A stretch of 64,000 bases of DNA from Roseovarius confluentis (lineage in GTDB: Bacteria > Pseudomonadota > Alphaproteobacteria > Rhodobacterales > Rhodobacteraceae): the NCBI RefSeq assembly GCF_002917925.1, contig NZ_PPFE01000002.1, positions 62,001-126,000 of the forward strand, given 5' to 3'. Made by a program: the position numbers and the translations under genes. Below are positions 9,465-19,800 of this stretch, piece after piece; the stretch's first letter is position 1, and each line of letters begins with the position of its first letter. The notes under the pieces were generated by a model. The model ran no database searches. It had not been told where the DNA came from and saw only the letters and a list, made by a program, of their open reading frames with translations.

Positions 9465-9860
9465 ATGAAGATCACCCGTTCCGGCAGCTCGCCGTCCAAT
9501 CCGGGACCGGAAGACTATTTCACCGGCACCGTTCGTATCGACCCCCTGTTCCAGGCCGAGGAGCCCGGCCGCACCAGCGGTGCGCACGTCACCTTCGAGC
9601 CCGGCGCCCGCACCGCCTGGCACACACACCCCGCGGGCCAGACGCTGATCGTCACGTTCGGCCGCGGGCGCGTCCAGCGCGACGGCGGGCCGGTCGAAGA
9701 AATCAGCCAAGGCGACGTGGTCTGGTTTCCCGCCGGCGAAAAGCACTGGCACGGTGCCGATGCAGATACGGCGATGAGCCACATCGCGATCCAGGAAAGC
9801 ATCGACGGTACGCCGGTCACGTGGCTGGAGAAGGTTTCGGACGCCGATTACAACGGCTGA
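9465..9860 (+). CDS. Cytoplasmic cupin-domain protein
   Basis: 131 residues, a single cupin without a signal peptide. Metal-ligand motifs are [10 protein letters not shown] and GEKHWHGA. It aligns by eye along its whole length with the secreted cupin at 5374 (FTGT, F-PGAR-AWHTHP-GQ, QGDVVW-P, HWHGA, VTW). The start at 9465 has AAAGGAAAAG just upstream. Probably translated with the preceding reductase. No substrate can be named. Confidence 0.85.
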   Translation: MKITRSGSSPSNPGPEDYFTGTVRIDPLFQAEEPGRTSGAHVTFEPGARTAWHTHPAGQTLIVTFGRGRVQRDGGPVEEISQGDVVWFPAGEKHWHGADADTAMSHIAIQESIDGTPVTWLEKVSDADYNG

Positions 9861-10107
9861 TCCGGCGCCATATTCCGCCAAGGATGAAGCCGACGCCCGC
9901 GTGCCACGGAACTGGGAGGCGAGACCACGGCCCGCTGGCGCGCGGTGGACACTGTGCGAAAGCCTGCGACCCGCGGACCCGCAAGCCGAAGCCGACGTGC
10001 CGCTGCGACGCCGAAGACAAACCCGACCGGAGGGGCGTCACCATCACGGATGGATTGCACCTGCGTGGCAGCGAGACGTGCATGCGCTGCCCCGTGCCGG
10101 TCAACTC

Positions 10108-10122
10108 ATGAGCCCGGTTCAT
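10108..10122. promoter_or_regulatory. Candidate LysR operator 5, before the aldehyde dehydrogenase operon
   Basis: ATGAGC-CCG-GTTCAT, one mismatch from a perfect palindrome, with T-N11-A spacing. It lies 93 bp upstream of the paoA-like start, in a 355-bp gap (9861-10215) where I find no gene. Confidence 0.55.
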
Positions 10123-10215
10123 CGGTGCTATCGGCTACCGCAGACTGTGCAGCGGCGGCGGAGGCGCTACGTGAACCTGTACATGATTGCGAGACAGGTC
10201 AGGAAGGAAACTCAT

Positions 10216-10863
10216 ATGAGCCCGCCCCCCATCGAATTCGAACTTCGGCGCAGAACGCTGCTGGTTGGCACGGCTGCCGCCGCACTAGGAGCCGGCGTTG
10301 GCCGGAGCGTCGGCGCACAGACGGACAACGGAACCGCGCCGGCCGGCCCCGAGACGACCGACATCACCGTCACGGTCAACGGCACGCCGCAGGACATGAC
10401 CGTCGACAACCGCGTCACGCTGCTTGATGCCCTTCGTGAACATCTGCACCTGACCGGCACCAAGAAGGGCTGTGATCACGGCCAATGCGGCGCGTGCACG
10501 TGCACCGTCAACGGATCGCGGATCAACTCGTGCCTGAGCCTTGCCGTCATGCATGACGGTGACGAGGTTGAAACGATCGAGGGTCTCGGCACGCCCGATC
10601 AGATGGAGCCGATGCAGGCGGCTTTTGTCGAACACGACGGATTTCAGTGTGGATACTGCACACCGGGCCAGATTTCGTCTGCCCGCAAGGTGATCGAGGA
10701 GATCCGCGCAGGCATCCCCAGCCATGTCACCGCCGACCTGACGGCCGAGATCGCCATGACCGACGCCGAGATCCGCGAGCGGATGTCCGGCAATATCTGC
10801 CGCTGTGGGGCTTATTCCAACATCCTCGCCGCCATCACTCAAGTCGCGGAGGAGCAGACATGA
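10216..10863 (+). CDS. paoA: Aldehyde dehydrogenase iron-sulfur subunit, Tat-exported
   Basis: 215 residues. The N-terminus carries a twin-arginine signal ([15 protein letters not shown]). Two [2Fe-2S] domains follow: the plant-type cluster [15 protein letters not shown] and the helical cluster with [11 protein letters not shown] and [10 protein letters not shown]. This is the small subunit of the xanthine-oxidase family; with the next two genes it forms a PaoABC-type periplasmic aldehyde oxidoreductase that turns aldehydes into acids. Longer upstream frames exist but lack a signal peptide at the start. The stop overlaps the next start (ATGA). Confidence 0.9.
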   Translation: MSPPPIEFELRRRTLLVGTAAAALGAGVGRSVGAQTDNGTAPAGPETTDITVTVNGTPQDMTVDNRVTLLDALREHLHLTGTKKGCDHGQCGACTCTVNGSRINSCLSLAVMHDGDEVETIEGLGTPDQMEPMQAAFVEHDGFQCGYCTPGQISSARKVIEEIRAGIPSHVTADLTAEIAMTDAEIRERMSGNICRCGAYSNILAAITQVAEEQT

Positions 10864-11807
10864 GAGCGTTTTCCTACGAAAAGCCGGCCGATGTCGCCGC
10901 TGCCGCCCGCGCAGCCGAAGCAGACGGCGCGAAATTCATCGCGGGCGGGACCAACCTGCTGGACCTGATGAAGCTGGAGATCGAGACGCCGGCCCATCTG
11001 ATCGACGTGAACGGTCTTGGACTGGACGAGATCACGGAGACCGAGGACGGGGGGTTGCGCATCGGCACGCTGGTGTCGAACACCGATCTGCTGGCCGACA
11101 TACGGACCCGCCGTGACTATCCGGTCCTGACGCGGGCACTGGCCGCCGGCGCATCGGGCCAGTTGCGCAACAAGGCGACAACCGGTGGCAACCTGCTGCA
11201 ACGCACGCGCTGTCCGTATTTCTATGACACGGCGATGCCCTGCAACAAGCGCGAGCCCGGATCGGGGTGCGGTGCATTGACCGAGGGCGCGTTTTCGCGC
11301 CAGCTGGGGATCATCGGCACGTCGGACGCTTGCATCGCAACCCATCCTTCCGACATGGCCGTCGCGATGCGTGTGCTTGATGCCACGGTCGAAACGGTGA
11401 CCCCCACGGGCATGACGCGCCGTATTGCGCTGGAAGATCTTCACCTGCTGCCGGGCGACACGCCCGAGATCGAGACGGCGCTGATGCCGGGTGAGCTGAT
11501 CACCCATGTTAGCCTACCGGCGCCGGTCGGCGGAACGCAGGCCTATCACAAGGCGCGTGACAGGGCCTCTTATGCCTTTGCGCTGGTGTCCGTCGCGCTG
11601 ATCCGTCAGCCGGACGGCACGGGCCGCGTCGCGCTGGGCGGGATCGCGCCGAAACCCTGGCGGTCGGACGCGGCCGATGCCGAGGTGCCGAACGGCGCCC
11701 GCGCGGTGATGGCCAACTTGCTGGAAGGCGCGCGCCCGACCGAAGAGAACGCGTTCAAGATCACCCTGGCAGAGCGGACGCTTGCCGCCATGCTGGCAGA
11801 GGAGTAA
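10860..11807 (+). CDS. paoB: Aldehyde dehydrogenase FAD-binding subunit
   Basis: 315 residues, the FAD domain of molybdopterin dehydrogenases ([31 protein letters not shown]). It has the extra four-cysteine set [20 protein letters not shown]...DAC that in E. coli PaoB binds a [4Fe-4S] cluster, so it belongs to the PaoB branch rather than to plain CoxM/XdhB. It has no own signal and is probably exported with the Tat-bearing small subunit. Start at 10860 overlaps the paoA stop. Confidence 0.9.
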   Translation: MRAFSYEKPADVAAAARAAEADGAKFIAGGTNLLDLMKLEIETPAHLIDVNGLGLDEITETEDGGLRIGTLVSNTDLLADIRTRRDYPVLTRALAAGASGQLRNKATTGGNLLQRTRCPYFYDTAMPCNKREPGSGCGALTEGAFSRQLGIIGTSDACIATHPSDMAVAMRVLDATVETVTPTGMTRRIALEDLHLLPGDTPEIETALMPGELITHVSLPAPVGGTQAYHKARDRASYAFALVSVALIRQPDGTGRVALGGIAPKPWRSDAADAEVPNGARAVMANLLEGARPTEENAFKITLAERTLAAMLAEE

Positions 11808-11811
11808 CCCC

Positions 11812-13992
11812 ATGCAGTTCACCGAACCCGCAGGACAGAACCTGTTCGACAATGCCCGCATCGTCGGCCGGCCCGCGCACCGCATCGACGGCCCGCTCAA
11901 GGTGACCGGCACCGCCCCCTATGCCCACGAACGGCATGACGTGGTGCCGGGCCAGCTCTACGGGTATCCGGTCGTTGCCGGCATATCGCACGGGCGCATA
12001 ACCGCCATGGACGCTGAATCCGCGCGGAACGCCCCCGGTGTCCGGGGTGTCGTGACGACGCTCGAGATCGAGCCGCTGGGTATCTGGGATTACAACGTCG
12101 CGCGTCTTTTCGGCGGCGACGTCATCGAGCATTACCACCAGGCGATCGCCGTGGTCGTGGCCGAGAGTTTCGAGCAGGCGCGCGCCGCGGCCGCGCTAAT
12201 CGAGGTCGATTACGAGGAGGGCGATCCGGCTGATTACGATCTGGACGCGGCCTTCGAGCGGCTGGAAGGCACGGGCGAGCCGGGCACGATGGTGGGAGAC
12301 GTGGACGGCGCGTTCCGCGACGCTGCCGCAGTGGTCGACCAGATGTATCATACCCCGTCCGAGAGCCATCAGATGATGGAGCCTTTCGCCTCGATCGTCG
12401 ATTGGTCCGACGGCGAAAACATGACTGTCTGGACCTCGAACCAGATGATCGAGTGGAACCGACAGGCGCTGGCGACCAATTTCGGAATCGAGCCGGACAG
12501 CATCCGGGTGGAAAGCCCGTATGTGGGCGGCGGCTTTGGCGGCAAGCTCTGGCTCAGGGCGGACGAGGTGTTGGCGGCGCTCGGGTCACGCGCGGTCGGA
12601 GCACCGGTACGACTGGCGATACCCCGACCAATGATGATGAACAATTCCACGCACCGGTCCGCGACCGTCCAGCGTATCCGGCTGGCCGCCGATGCCGACG
12701 GGCGGCTTCAGGGTATCTGGCACGAGGCGGCCTCGCATTCGCTGCCGGGGGGGCGGGGCGAGAATGCCACAGCGCAGACGCCTTTCTTCTACGCTTCACC
12801 GGCCCTGCGCGTGCAGCATCATATCGTCGAGATGCCGCTGCCCGAAGCCTCGGACATGCGTGCCCCCGGCGAAGCCTCCGGGTTGATGGCGCTGGAAATC
12901 GCCATGGACGAGATGGCCGAGACGCTGGGCATGGACCCGGTGCAGCTGCGCATCATCAACGACACGCAGGTGAACCCGTCGAACCCGGAACAGGATTTCT
13001 CGGATCGTCATTTCGTCGAGTGCCTGGAGCGGGGGGCGGAGGCCTTTGGCTGGTCGGAGCGCAATGAGACGCCGGGCGGCCGTCGCGAAGGTCAGTGGCT
13101 GATCGGGCACGGTATGGCCGGCGCCTATCGCGGCGCCCCCACGCTGGCCTCGGGCGCGACGGTGCGGCTGTCCGGCGGACAGCTGGTGGTCGAGACCGAC
13201 ATGACCGACATCGGCACCGGCTCCTACACCATCCTGGCGCAGACCGCGGCAGAGTGCCTAGGCCTGCCGCTCGACGCGGTGGAGGTCCGGCTGGCCAACA
13301 GCGCCTATCCGGTGTCTTCCGGCTCCGGCGGTCAGTTCGGGGCGGCGAGTTCGACCGCTGGTGTCTATGCAGCCTGCATTGGACTGCGCGAGCAGATCGC
13401 CGAGCAGCTGGGGGTCGACGACCTCGAGTTTCGCGAGGGCCGCGTCACTGGCGGCGACACCGACATGGCGTTGGCCGATCTCGAAGGCGAGCTTGAGGCA
13501 ACGGACACGATGGAATGGGGCGAGTTCAAGCAGGACTATGTCCTTGCCACATTCGGTGCGCATTTCGTCGAGGTGGGCGTGCATGTCGGCACCGGCGAGA
13601 TCCGGCTGCGCCGGATGCTGGCGGTCGCGGATGCAGGACGTATCCTGAACCCCATTACCGCCCGCAGCCAGGTCATCGGCGGTATGACCATGGGTGTTGG
13701 CGCGGCGCTGTCCGAAGAGATGGCGCTGGACAGCGGGCGCGGGTTCTTTGCCAATCACGACCTCGCCGGGTACGAGGTCGCCGTCCATGCGGACATTCCC
13801 GAACAGGAGGTCATCTTCCTCGACACGCTCGACGCGATCTCGACGCCGCTGAAGGCGAAGGGCGTCGGCGAACTGGGGATCTGTGGCGTGGCTGCAGCCG
13901 TAGCCAATGCCGTCTACAACGCCGCGGGCGTCCGCGTCCGCGACTATCCGGTCACGCTGGACAAGTTCATCGACCAGTTGCCCGAGGTCTGA
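11812..13992 (+). CDS. paoC: Aldehyde dehydrogenase molybdenum-binding subunit
   Basis: 726 residues, the molybdopterin-cytosine-dinucleotide subunit of the xanthine-oxidase family. Visible are the N-terminal hammerhead start (GRPAHRIDGPLKVTGTAPYA), the cofactor region YVGGGFGGK, RAPGEASG, the QTAAECLGLP region, and the catalytic glutamate in AKGVGELG near the C-terminus. Length agrees with PaoC. A maturation chaperone of the PaoD/XdhC type is not in the window. Likely last gene of the paoABC operon; a perfect inverted repeat follows about 90 bp later. Confidence 0.92.
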   Translation: MQFTEPAGQNLFDNARIVGRPAHRIDGPLKVTGTAPYAHERHDVVPGQLYGYPVVAGISHGRITAMDAESARNAPGVRGVVTTLEIEPLGIWDYNVARLFGGDVIEHYHQAIAVVVAESFEQARAAAALIEVDYEEGDPADYDLDAAFERLEGTGEPGTMVGDVDGAFRDAAAVVDQMYHTPSESHQMMEPFASIVDWSDGENMTVWTSNQMIEWNRQALATNFGIEPDSIRVESPYVGGGFGGKLWLRADEVLAALGSRAVGAPVRLAIPRPMMMNNSTHRSATVQRIRLAADADGRLQGIWHEAASHSLPGGRGENATAQTPFFYASPALRVQHHIVEMPLPEASDMRAPGEASGLMALEIAMDEMAETLGMDPVQLRIINDTQVNPSNPEQDFSDRHFVECLERGAEAFGWSERNETPGGRREGQWLIGHGMAGAYRGAPTLASGATVRLSGGQLVVETDMTDIGTGSYTILAQTAAECLGLPLDAVEVRLANSAYPVSSGSGGQFGAASSTAGVYAACIGLREQIAEQLGVDDLEFREGRVTGGDTDMALADLEGELEATDTMEWGEFKQDYVLATFGAHFVEVGVHVGTGEIRLRRMLAVADAGRILNPITARSQVIGGMTMGVGAALSEEMALDSGRGFFANHDLAGYEVAVHADIPEQEVIFLDTLDAISTPLKAKGVGELGICGVAAAVANAVYNAAGVRVRDYPVTLDKFIDQLPEV

Positions 13993-14082
13993 ATTCAGAG
14001 GGCGGACCCAGGGTCCGGCCCGTTGCATATCGTGGTGCCACTCGTGACCTGGCCCCCTGAGAGCATGACACCAAACCACGCC

Positions 14083-14112
14083 ATGGCTCCCGAAGAAATC
14101 TTCGGGAGCCAT
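14083..14112 (+). terminator. Perfect 14-bp inverted repeat after the aldehyde dehydrogenase operon
   Basis: ATGGCTCCCGAAGA is followed after 2 bases by its exact complement. As RNA this is a strong hairpin with a GAAA-like loop. It starts 91 bp after paoC and is not followed by a T-run, so termination is likely but not certain. The surrounding gap 13993-14377 contains no gene I can support. Confidence 0.5.
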
Positions 14113-14377
14113 CTACCCTCAAGGACGACTTGGCAGGAGATTCTTGCCGTTCAAGTGGCGGTCAAATTGACTTTTATTGCCTTGCGGTCAAAACCGCCCG
14201 CATGGTTGAGAAGGATTTCCACATAGTCGTCCGGTCAGCCTGTATCCCCTTGGCGGGATGCCAGCATGACGATCACGCGACCTGACCACGCCGATTGCCA
14301 GCCTCGGCCCTGCTCTTTTGGACGAGGGACACTGGTGTGGAAAACGTGCCTCGTATCCCCTTACTTTGGAGATGAAC

Positions 14378-15101
14378 ATGGCACAGAATATCTCCGACAA
14401 TCCCGAATTCTTCACCGGCTACAGCTAGCTTCCCCGGCAGGTGCAAGGGCTGGACGGGGCGCCGGAATGGAACGCCATCCTTACCGTGCAGCCGGACGTA
14501 GCAGGCAAGTGCGTGGCCGATCTGGGCTGCAGCTTTGGTTGGGCGTCCCGCTGGTTCCGCAAGAACGATGTGATCTCGGTTCTGGGGGGCGATCTATCGG
14601 AGAACATGATCAACCGGCCACGGGCCGACGCAGACGATGCTGCAATCGACTATCGCATTGCCGATCTCGACACGCTCGACCTGCCGGAAGCCGCGTTCGA
14701 TCTGGTCTGTAGCGCGCTCACTTTCCCTTGCGTGCGGGATTTCGGTCGGCTGATGGGCGCGATCCACCGCGCGCTGACACTCGCCGGAGATCTAATCTTC
14801 ACCATTGAACACCCGATCTTCATGGCGGCTTCCCATCCGCATTGGACTGAAGACGAAGACAGGCGAAAAACATGGCCTGTAAACGGGTATTCGGCGGAAG
14901 GTGAACGCCGCACCAACTGGTTTCCACGAAGGGGTTCTGAAGCAGCATCGGAAACTGGCGACCACGATCAATACCCTGATCGGCGTGGGCTTCACCCTGC
15001 GCCGGATCGAGGAGTTCGCACCGACACCGGGCCAAATCGCCGTGATGCCAGAGTTGGCCGACGAGGTGGGACGGCCAATGATGTTGATGGTTTCGGCATA
15101 A
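14378..15101 (+). pseudogene. Decayed class I SAM-dependent methyltransferase
   Basis: Read from the ATG at 14378, the frame hits an amber TAG at 14426 after ...EFFTGYS, where the family normally has Gln (YSQLPRQV), a one-base C-to-T change. The frame then reads a normal SAM-binding region (VADLGCSFGWASRWF, VLGGDLSENM, DLVCSALTFPCVRDF). Near 14920 a one-base insertion in the TTTCC run shifts the rest (HEGVLKQHR...LMVSA) to another frame, ending at 15101. Two separate lesions mean the gene is dead, unless one of them is a sequencing error. Upstream lies a weak GGAGATG element at 14368. Confidence 0.8.
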
Positions 15102-15210
15102 AAGACCTGATCTCGTTGCCTCCCGGTCCTACCGGCCAGGCGGCATGCTGTCGAATGTCGTGAAATGGCTCGTAGCGGTCGTCGAGTTGCGAGCCCTGAC
15201 AGCACTCATC

Positions 15211-15781
15211 TGGACTTGCCCTCGAAAAGTGGAGAGCATCAACTGAGGAACCAAAAGGCGTACTATGTCCAACGGGAAACGACCGACGCCGGAATTTCGT
15301 CGTGAAGCGGTGCGACTGGCGCTGACGAGCGGGCGCACGCGACGTCAAATCGCCGACGATCTCGGCCGACCGCTCAACGCTGACACGCTGGGTGAGGCAG
15401 GATCGCGACGCTGAGGAGCCTGTTGAAGACCTGCCAGCGTCTGCGGCAGGCTATGGTTCACCTTGCAAATAACCGCACGGCCTTCGCCCTGCCGAATGGC
15501 ACCTATGGTAACCCACGGATGCATCGGGATCTCGTCGGCGACGGCCATCGGATCGGGCGTCACCGCACGGCTTGGCTGATGCCGGAGGCTGGCCTCGTGG
15601 CCCGTCAGAAGCGGCCGTTCAAATGGACCACGGACAGCGAAAACGCCATCGCCAGATACATCGACGGGTTCCATAACCCCGTCAGGCGACACTCATCGCT
15701 CGGCTTCCTGAGCCCTATCGCCCTCGAGCGCAGGGCCCTCGAAGTGCGCTAAACGCTCTCCACAAGACTCGGGCAAGTCCA
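15211..15781 (+). mobile_element. Internally deleted IS3-family insertion sequence
   Basis: The ends are imperfect 27-bp inverted repeats: TGGACTTGCCCTCGAAAAGT... at 15211-15237 and, on the other strand, TGGACTTGCCCGAGTCTTGT... at 15755-15781. Inside are the start of an OrfA (MSNGKRPTPEFRREAVRLAL, from 15265) and, out of frame, fragments of the OrfB integrase core ending in RRHSSLGFLSPIALERRALE. At 571 bp it is less than half of a normal IS3 element, so the transposase is not functional. I see no clear target-site duplication. Confidence 0.82.
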
Positions 15782-15888
15782 CAAGTCCGATTGAGGCGCT
15801 TTCGCTGCAATAGTCTACTAATAAAACATTCCGATTGCTGCCCGCCGATCATCTCAGAGGCACAACTACTCTGGTGCAAAGCAAGCTT

Positions 15889-16809
15889 TCAAACGCCGTG
15901 CAGCGCCCGGTCCGCCAGAACGGCGGCAGAGGTACGGTTGTCCACCCCCATTTTGTGAAAGACCTGCTCGAGATGCTTGTTGACCGTCCGCGCGCTCAGC
16001 GACAGGATTTCCGCGATATCGCGGTTGGTCTTGCCGTGCGACAGCCACAACAGGACCTGCGCCTCGCGTGTGGTCAGCGCAAAGGTCCGCGCCAACTGCT
16101 CATCATCGCTGATCGCCGTCTCGACCTCCTTTAGCCGCACAACGGTTTCGCCCTGGACTTGCCCGAGGTATACAAGGCTCAGCCGCCCCTCGACATAGGG
16201 CTGCGCATCCGACATCGGCTGCGCCCCCAGCTTTGCCAGCCACGCCTGCACCGGCAGCGATGCGACGCCGTCTTCTGTCAGTGGTGTTTCCGAAAGGCGT
16301 TCGACCGCCTGCGGCGTGCCCCAGCTGATCCGTCCGTCAACTGCAAAGCTGACCACCGTCTGCCCGGCATAGTGCAGCGCGGCGCGGGCCGACTGGATCG
16401 CACGAGCGTTCAACACGTGCGTTGTGATCCGCGCGAGCAGTTCCTCGACGACTACGGGCTTGGTGATGTAATCCACACCCCCGGCCCGCAACCCTTTCAG
16501 GATATGTTCGCTTTCAGTCATTCCGGTCATGAAGATCACCGGCGCGGGTGTCGCGCCGGGCGCGGACTTCAGCCGCCGAGTTGTTTCGAACCCGTCCAGT
16601 TCCGGCATCAATGCGTCCATCAGGATGACATCCGGCTGCACCCTTTGTGCCAGCTTGATGCCTTCCTCGCCCGACCGCGCCACCAGCACGGTCATCCCGT
16701 TCTCTTCCAGCGCGCGGGACACGAGCCCCAGCGTTTCGGGTGCGTCGTCGATCACCAGCGCGATGAAACGGCCGGCGGCAACGGTGTCAAGCAAGGCATC
16801 AGGCGGCAT
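15889..16809 (-). CDS. Response regulator, receiver plus LuxR-type HTH
   Basis: 306 residues. The N-terminal receiver domain (about residues 15-135) has the acidic pair in LVIDDAPE, the phosphoacceptor Asp65 in VILMDALMPELDG, and the conserved Lys in DYITKPV. A middle segment (about 140-235) has weak PAS-like character. The C-terminal ~65 residues form a LuxR/FixJ helix-turn-helix (LTTREAQVLLWLSHGKTNRDIAEILSLSARTVNKHLEQVF). Its start overlaps the 3' end of the transporter-kinase gene by 11 bp, so the two form a two-component pair. A palindrome before the divergent ABC operon (20311-20330) is its likely target. Confidence 0.93.
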   Translation of the reverse strand: MPPDALLDTVAAGRFIALVIDDAPETLGLVSRALEENGMTVLVARSGEEGIKLAQRVQPDVILMDALMPELDGFETTRRLKSAPGATPAPVIFMTGMTESEHILKGLRAGGVDYITKPVVVEELLARITTHVLNARAIQSARAALHYAGQTVVSFAVDGRISWGTPQAVERLSETPLTEDGVASLPVQAWLAKLGAQPMSDAQPYVEGRLSLVYLGQVQGETVVRLKEVETAISDDEQLARTFALTTREAQVLLWLSHGKTNRDIAEILSLSARTVNKHLEQVFHKMGVDNRTSAAVLADRALHGV

Positions 16810-19800
16810 CTTGCATCATCTCCTTCAGTATCCGGGCGATCCCGGGCAGGTCAAACACCTCCAGGTGGCGGCGCACTCGCGCGACCTGCCCGCTTTCCGG
16901 TCCGGTCCCGGCCGTCATCGCATCCAGTTCCCGCGCGATACCCGCGGCGTGGCCGATCTCGGCCAGCCGGATCATCCGTGCCAGCGCATCGTCGGGTATT
17001 CCGGCCGCCGGCCCAGCCTCTGTTTCGGGAGCTTCGGTCGTAAGCTCCACCTTCAGCAGACCGGCCATCCGCGCCAGGAAATCGCTGAGCGAATAGGGCT
17101 TTACGATGAACGCGTCGTAAAGCTGTTCGCGGTCGATCGACTGCCGCGCTTCGAGAGCGTGGCCCGTCACCATCATGATGGGGGTCGAGCGGTACGCAGG
17201 CCGGTCGCGCAGTGCCTGCGCTAGTTCCCAGCCAGTCATCCCGGGCATGTCGATATCCAGCACGAAAAGGTCCGGTGTCACGTCCTCCAGCGCCTTCAGT
17301 GCATCCTCGCCGCACGGCATCGCCTGCACGAGGAACCCCAAAGGCTTCAGCGTGGCTTCCAGGAGGCGCAGGTGATTCATGTCGTCATCGACCACCATCA
17401 CCGTCTTGCGCACCCCGACATAGCCCACCGCCATGGCGCGCTCCTGCATGTTCCACGCGGCACTGGGAATGGCGCTCTCACGCAGCGACGGCAGCATCAG
17501 GCGCACCGAGAATGTTGTGCCTTCGCCCGGCACACTGTCCACAGTGATCTCACCGCCAAGGATATCCACCAGCAGCCGCGTGATAGTCAGGCCCAGCCCC
17601 GATCCGCCCGGAGAGCTGGTCGAGAATCGCTCGAACGGCTTCCAGATTCGTTCGAGGTTTCCTTCTTCGATCCCGGTCCCGGTATCGCTGACCTCGATCC
17701 GCGCGACCTCGTTGCGATAATGCAGGTGCAGGGTCACGGTGCCCTGGGGCGTATAGTTGATCGCGTTGGACAGCAGGTTGATGATGATCTGGCGTAGGCG
17801 CTTCTCGTCGAACTCGATCCACTCGGGCGGATTTCCCGAGGTCTGGATCCCGAAATCCAGCCCCTTTTCGCGCGCCTGCCGCTTGAAAACCGCCGCGATC
17901 TGCCGCAGCAGCTCGGGCAGGTTGATCCGGTCACGGTAGATTTCCAGCCGGCCCGCCTCGATCTTGGAAATGTCCAGCAGGTTCTCGATCAGCGCCGCCA
18001 GGTGCTCGGACCCGCGTCGAATCGCCAGTACCGCCTCGCGTCGGCCGGCGGGCATGTCGCGGTCCTGTTCCAGCAGCTGCGCATATCCGTAGATCGCGTT
18101 CAGCGGGGTGCGCAGCTCGTGGCTGATCCCGGCCATGTAGCGCGTCTTGGCCAGGTTCGCGGCCTCGGCCTTTTCCTTGGCGGCCTGCAACGCCGCGTCA
18201 GTTCGGTCGTGCGCCCGGATCTCGCGCAGCAGGCGCTGTGTCTGAAATTCGGCCTCGTCGCGCGCCTTGTGGTGGCTTTCGCGGAACAGGATCAAGGTCC
18301 AGACCACGATCCCATTCACCACCAGCAACGTGCAAAAGATAATCGTCAGCACCGCGTCCAGCTGTTCGCTCTGCGCCCGTGCGCGGATCAGAAGCAACAG
18401 CCCCGCCACTACCGACGACGGCACCGCCGTGGCCATGAAGAACACCGACAGTCGCGCGGTCAGCAGGTCGATCGCCCGTTGCGGCAACGTCCTGCGCAAG
18501 GCGCTCATCCACATCGCGCCCAGCGTGGCATGCGGTTTGCAGCTGTCCCGACACGAGGCATCCAACGTACAGCACAGCGAACAGATCGGCCCGGCGTAGA
18601 ACGGGCAGTCGGTCATGTCTTCGCGGTCGAACCGGTATTCGCAGACACAGCAGGTCTGCGCGCCTTCCGGTGTGGTAGGCTGCGGCGCGGTATCGGGGCG
18701 CGCGATGTAATACTTGCCACCCGTACCCCACGCGATCAGCGGTGCCACGACAAAGGCCGTGGCCAGCGCGATCAGCGCCGAGAACGGCTGCAAGATCGTC
18801 CCCGCCCCGCCCAGCAGCACAAGAATGGAGACCAGAACCGCGGCAAGCATTGCACCTGTGCCCACCGGGTTGATGTCGTAAAGATGCGCGCGCCGGAACT
18901 CGATGCCCTTCGGGCTCAGGCCCAGCGGCTTGTTCACAACCAGATCCGCCGTCAGCGCGCCGATCCATGCCAGTGCCACGTGCGAATAAAGACCAAGGAT
19001 CGATTCGATGACGTGAAAGACGCCCAGTTCCATCAGCATCAGCGCGATCGACACGTTGAACACCAGCCAGATCACCCGTCCGGGATGCGAATGGGTAATT
19101 CGGGAAAAGAAGTTCGACCAAGCGATGGACCCGGCATAGGCGTTCGTCACGTTGATCTTCAGCTGCGACAGGATCACGAACGCGCCTGTCAGGGCCAGTG
19201 CCACGAAGGGCAGGGTGATCACCTGGTCGAATGCCGTGAAATACATCTTTGTCGGGTCGGTGGCGTCACGCGGCGGCACCGCTGCATCGATCGCCAGCAC
19301 AAGCAGGAATGATCCCGCCAGCATCTTGGCCACGCCCAGAACCGTCCAGCCCGGGCCGGCGGCCAGCAGGGCGAGCCACCACTTGCGGCGCTCGGCAGGG
19401 GTCCTTGGTTCGCGCAGGAAGCGCAGGAAATCGACCTGCTCGCCGATCTGCGCGATCAGCGACAGCACCACCCCCATTGCCGCCCCGATCATCATGATCG
19501 TCGGCCCGTCGCCGCCGCGCTGGCCGGTGAACTGGGTCCACGTTCCGAGGTCGACGCCGGAATAAGCCAGCAAGGCAAAGGGCAGAATATGCAGCACGAC
19601 CCAGAACGGCTGGGTCCATGTCTGGAAGGTCGAGATCTTGGAAAAGCCGTTGACAACCAGTGGGATGACTACGACCGCGGACACTAGGTACCCGATCCCC
19701 AGGGGTACGCCGAAACAGAAATCCAGCGCGAAGGCCAGGATTGCGGCCTCTAGCGCGAAGAAGATGAATGTGAAGGTTGCGTAAATCAGCGAGGTGATGG

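Noticed and set aside
15201-15790. Target-site duplication around the IS3 derivative
   Set aside because: Flanking bases (CATC on the left, CAAG on the right) do not match well enough.
18002-19312. Plus-strand 436-codon frame opposite the transporter-kinase gene
   Set aside because: Antisense shadow; no recognisable motifs and unusual Arg/Gln/His content.
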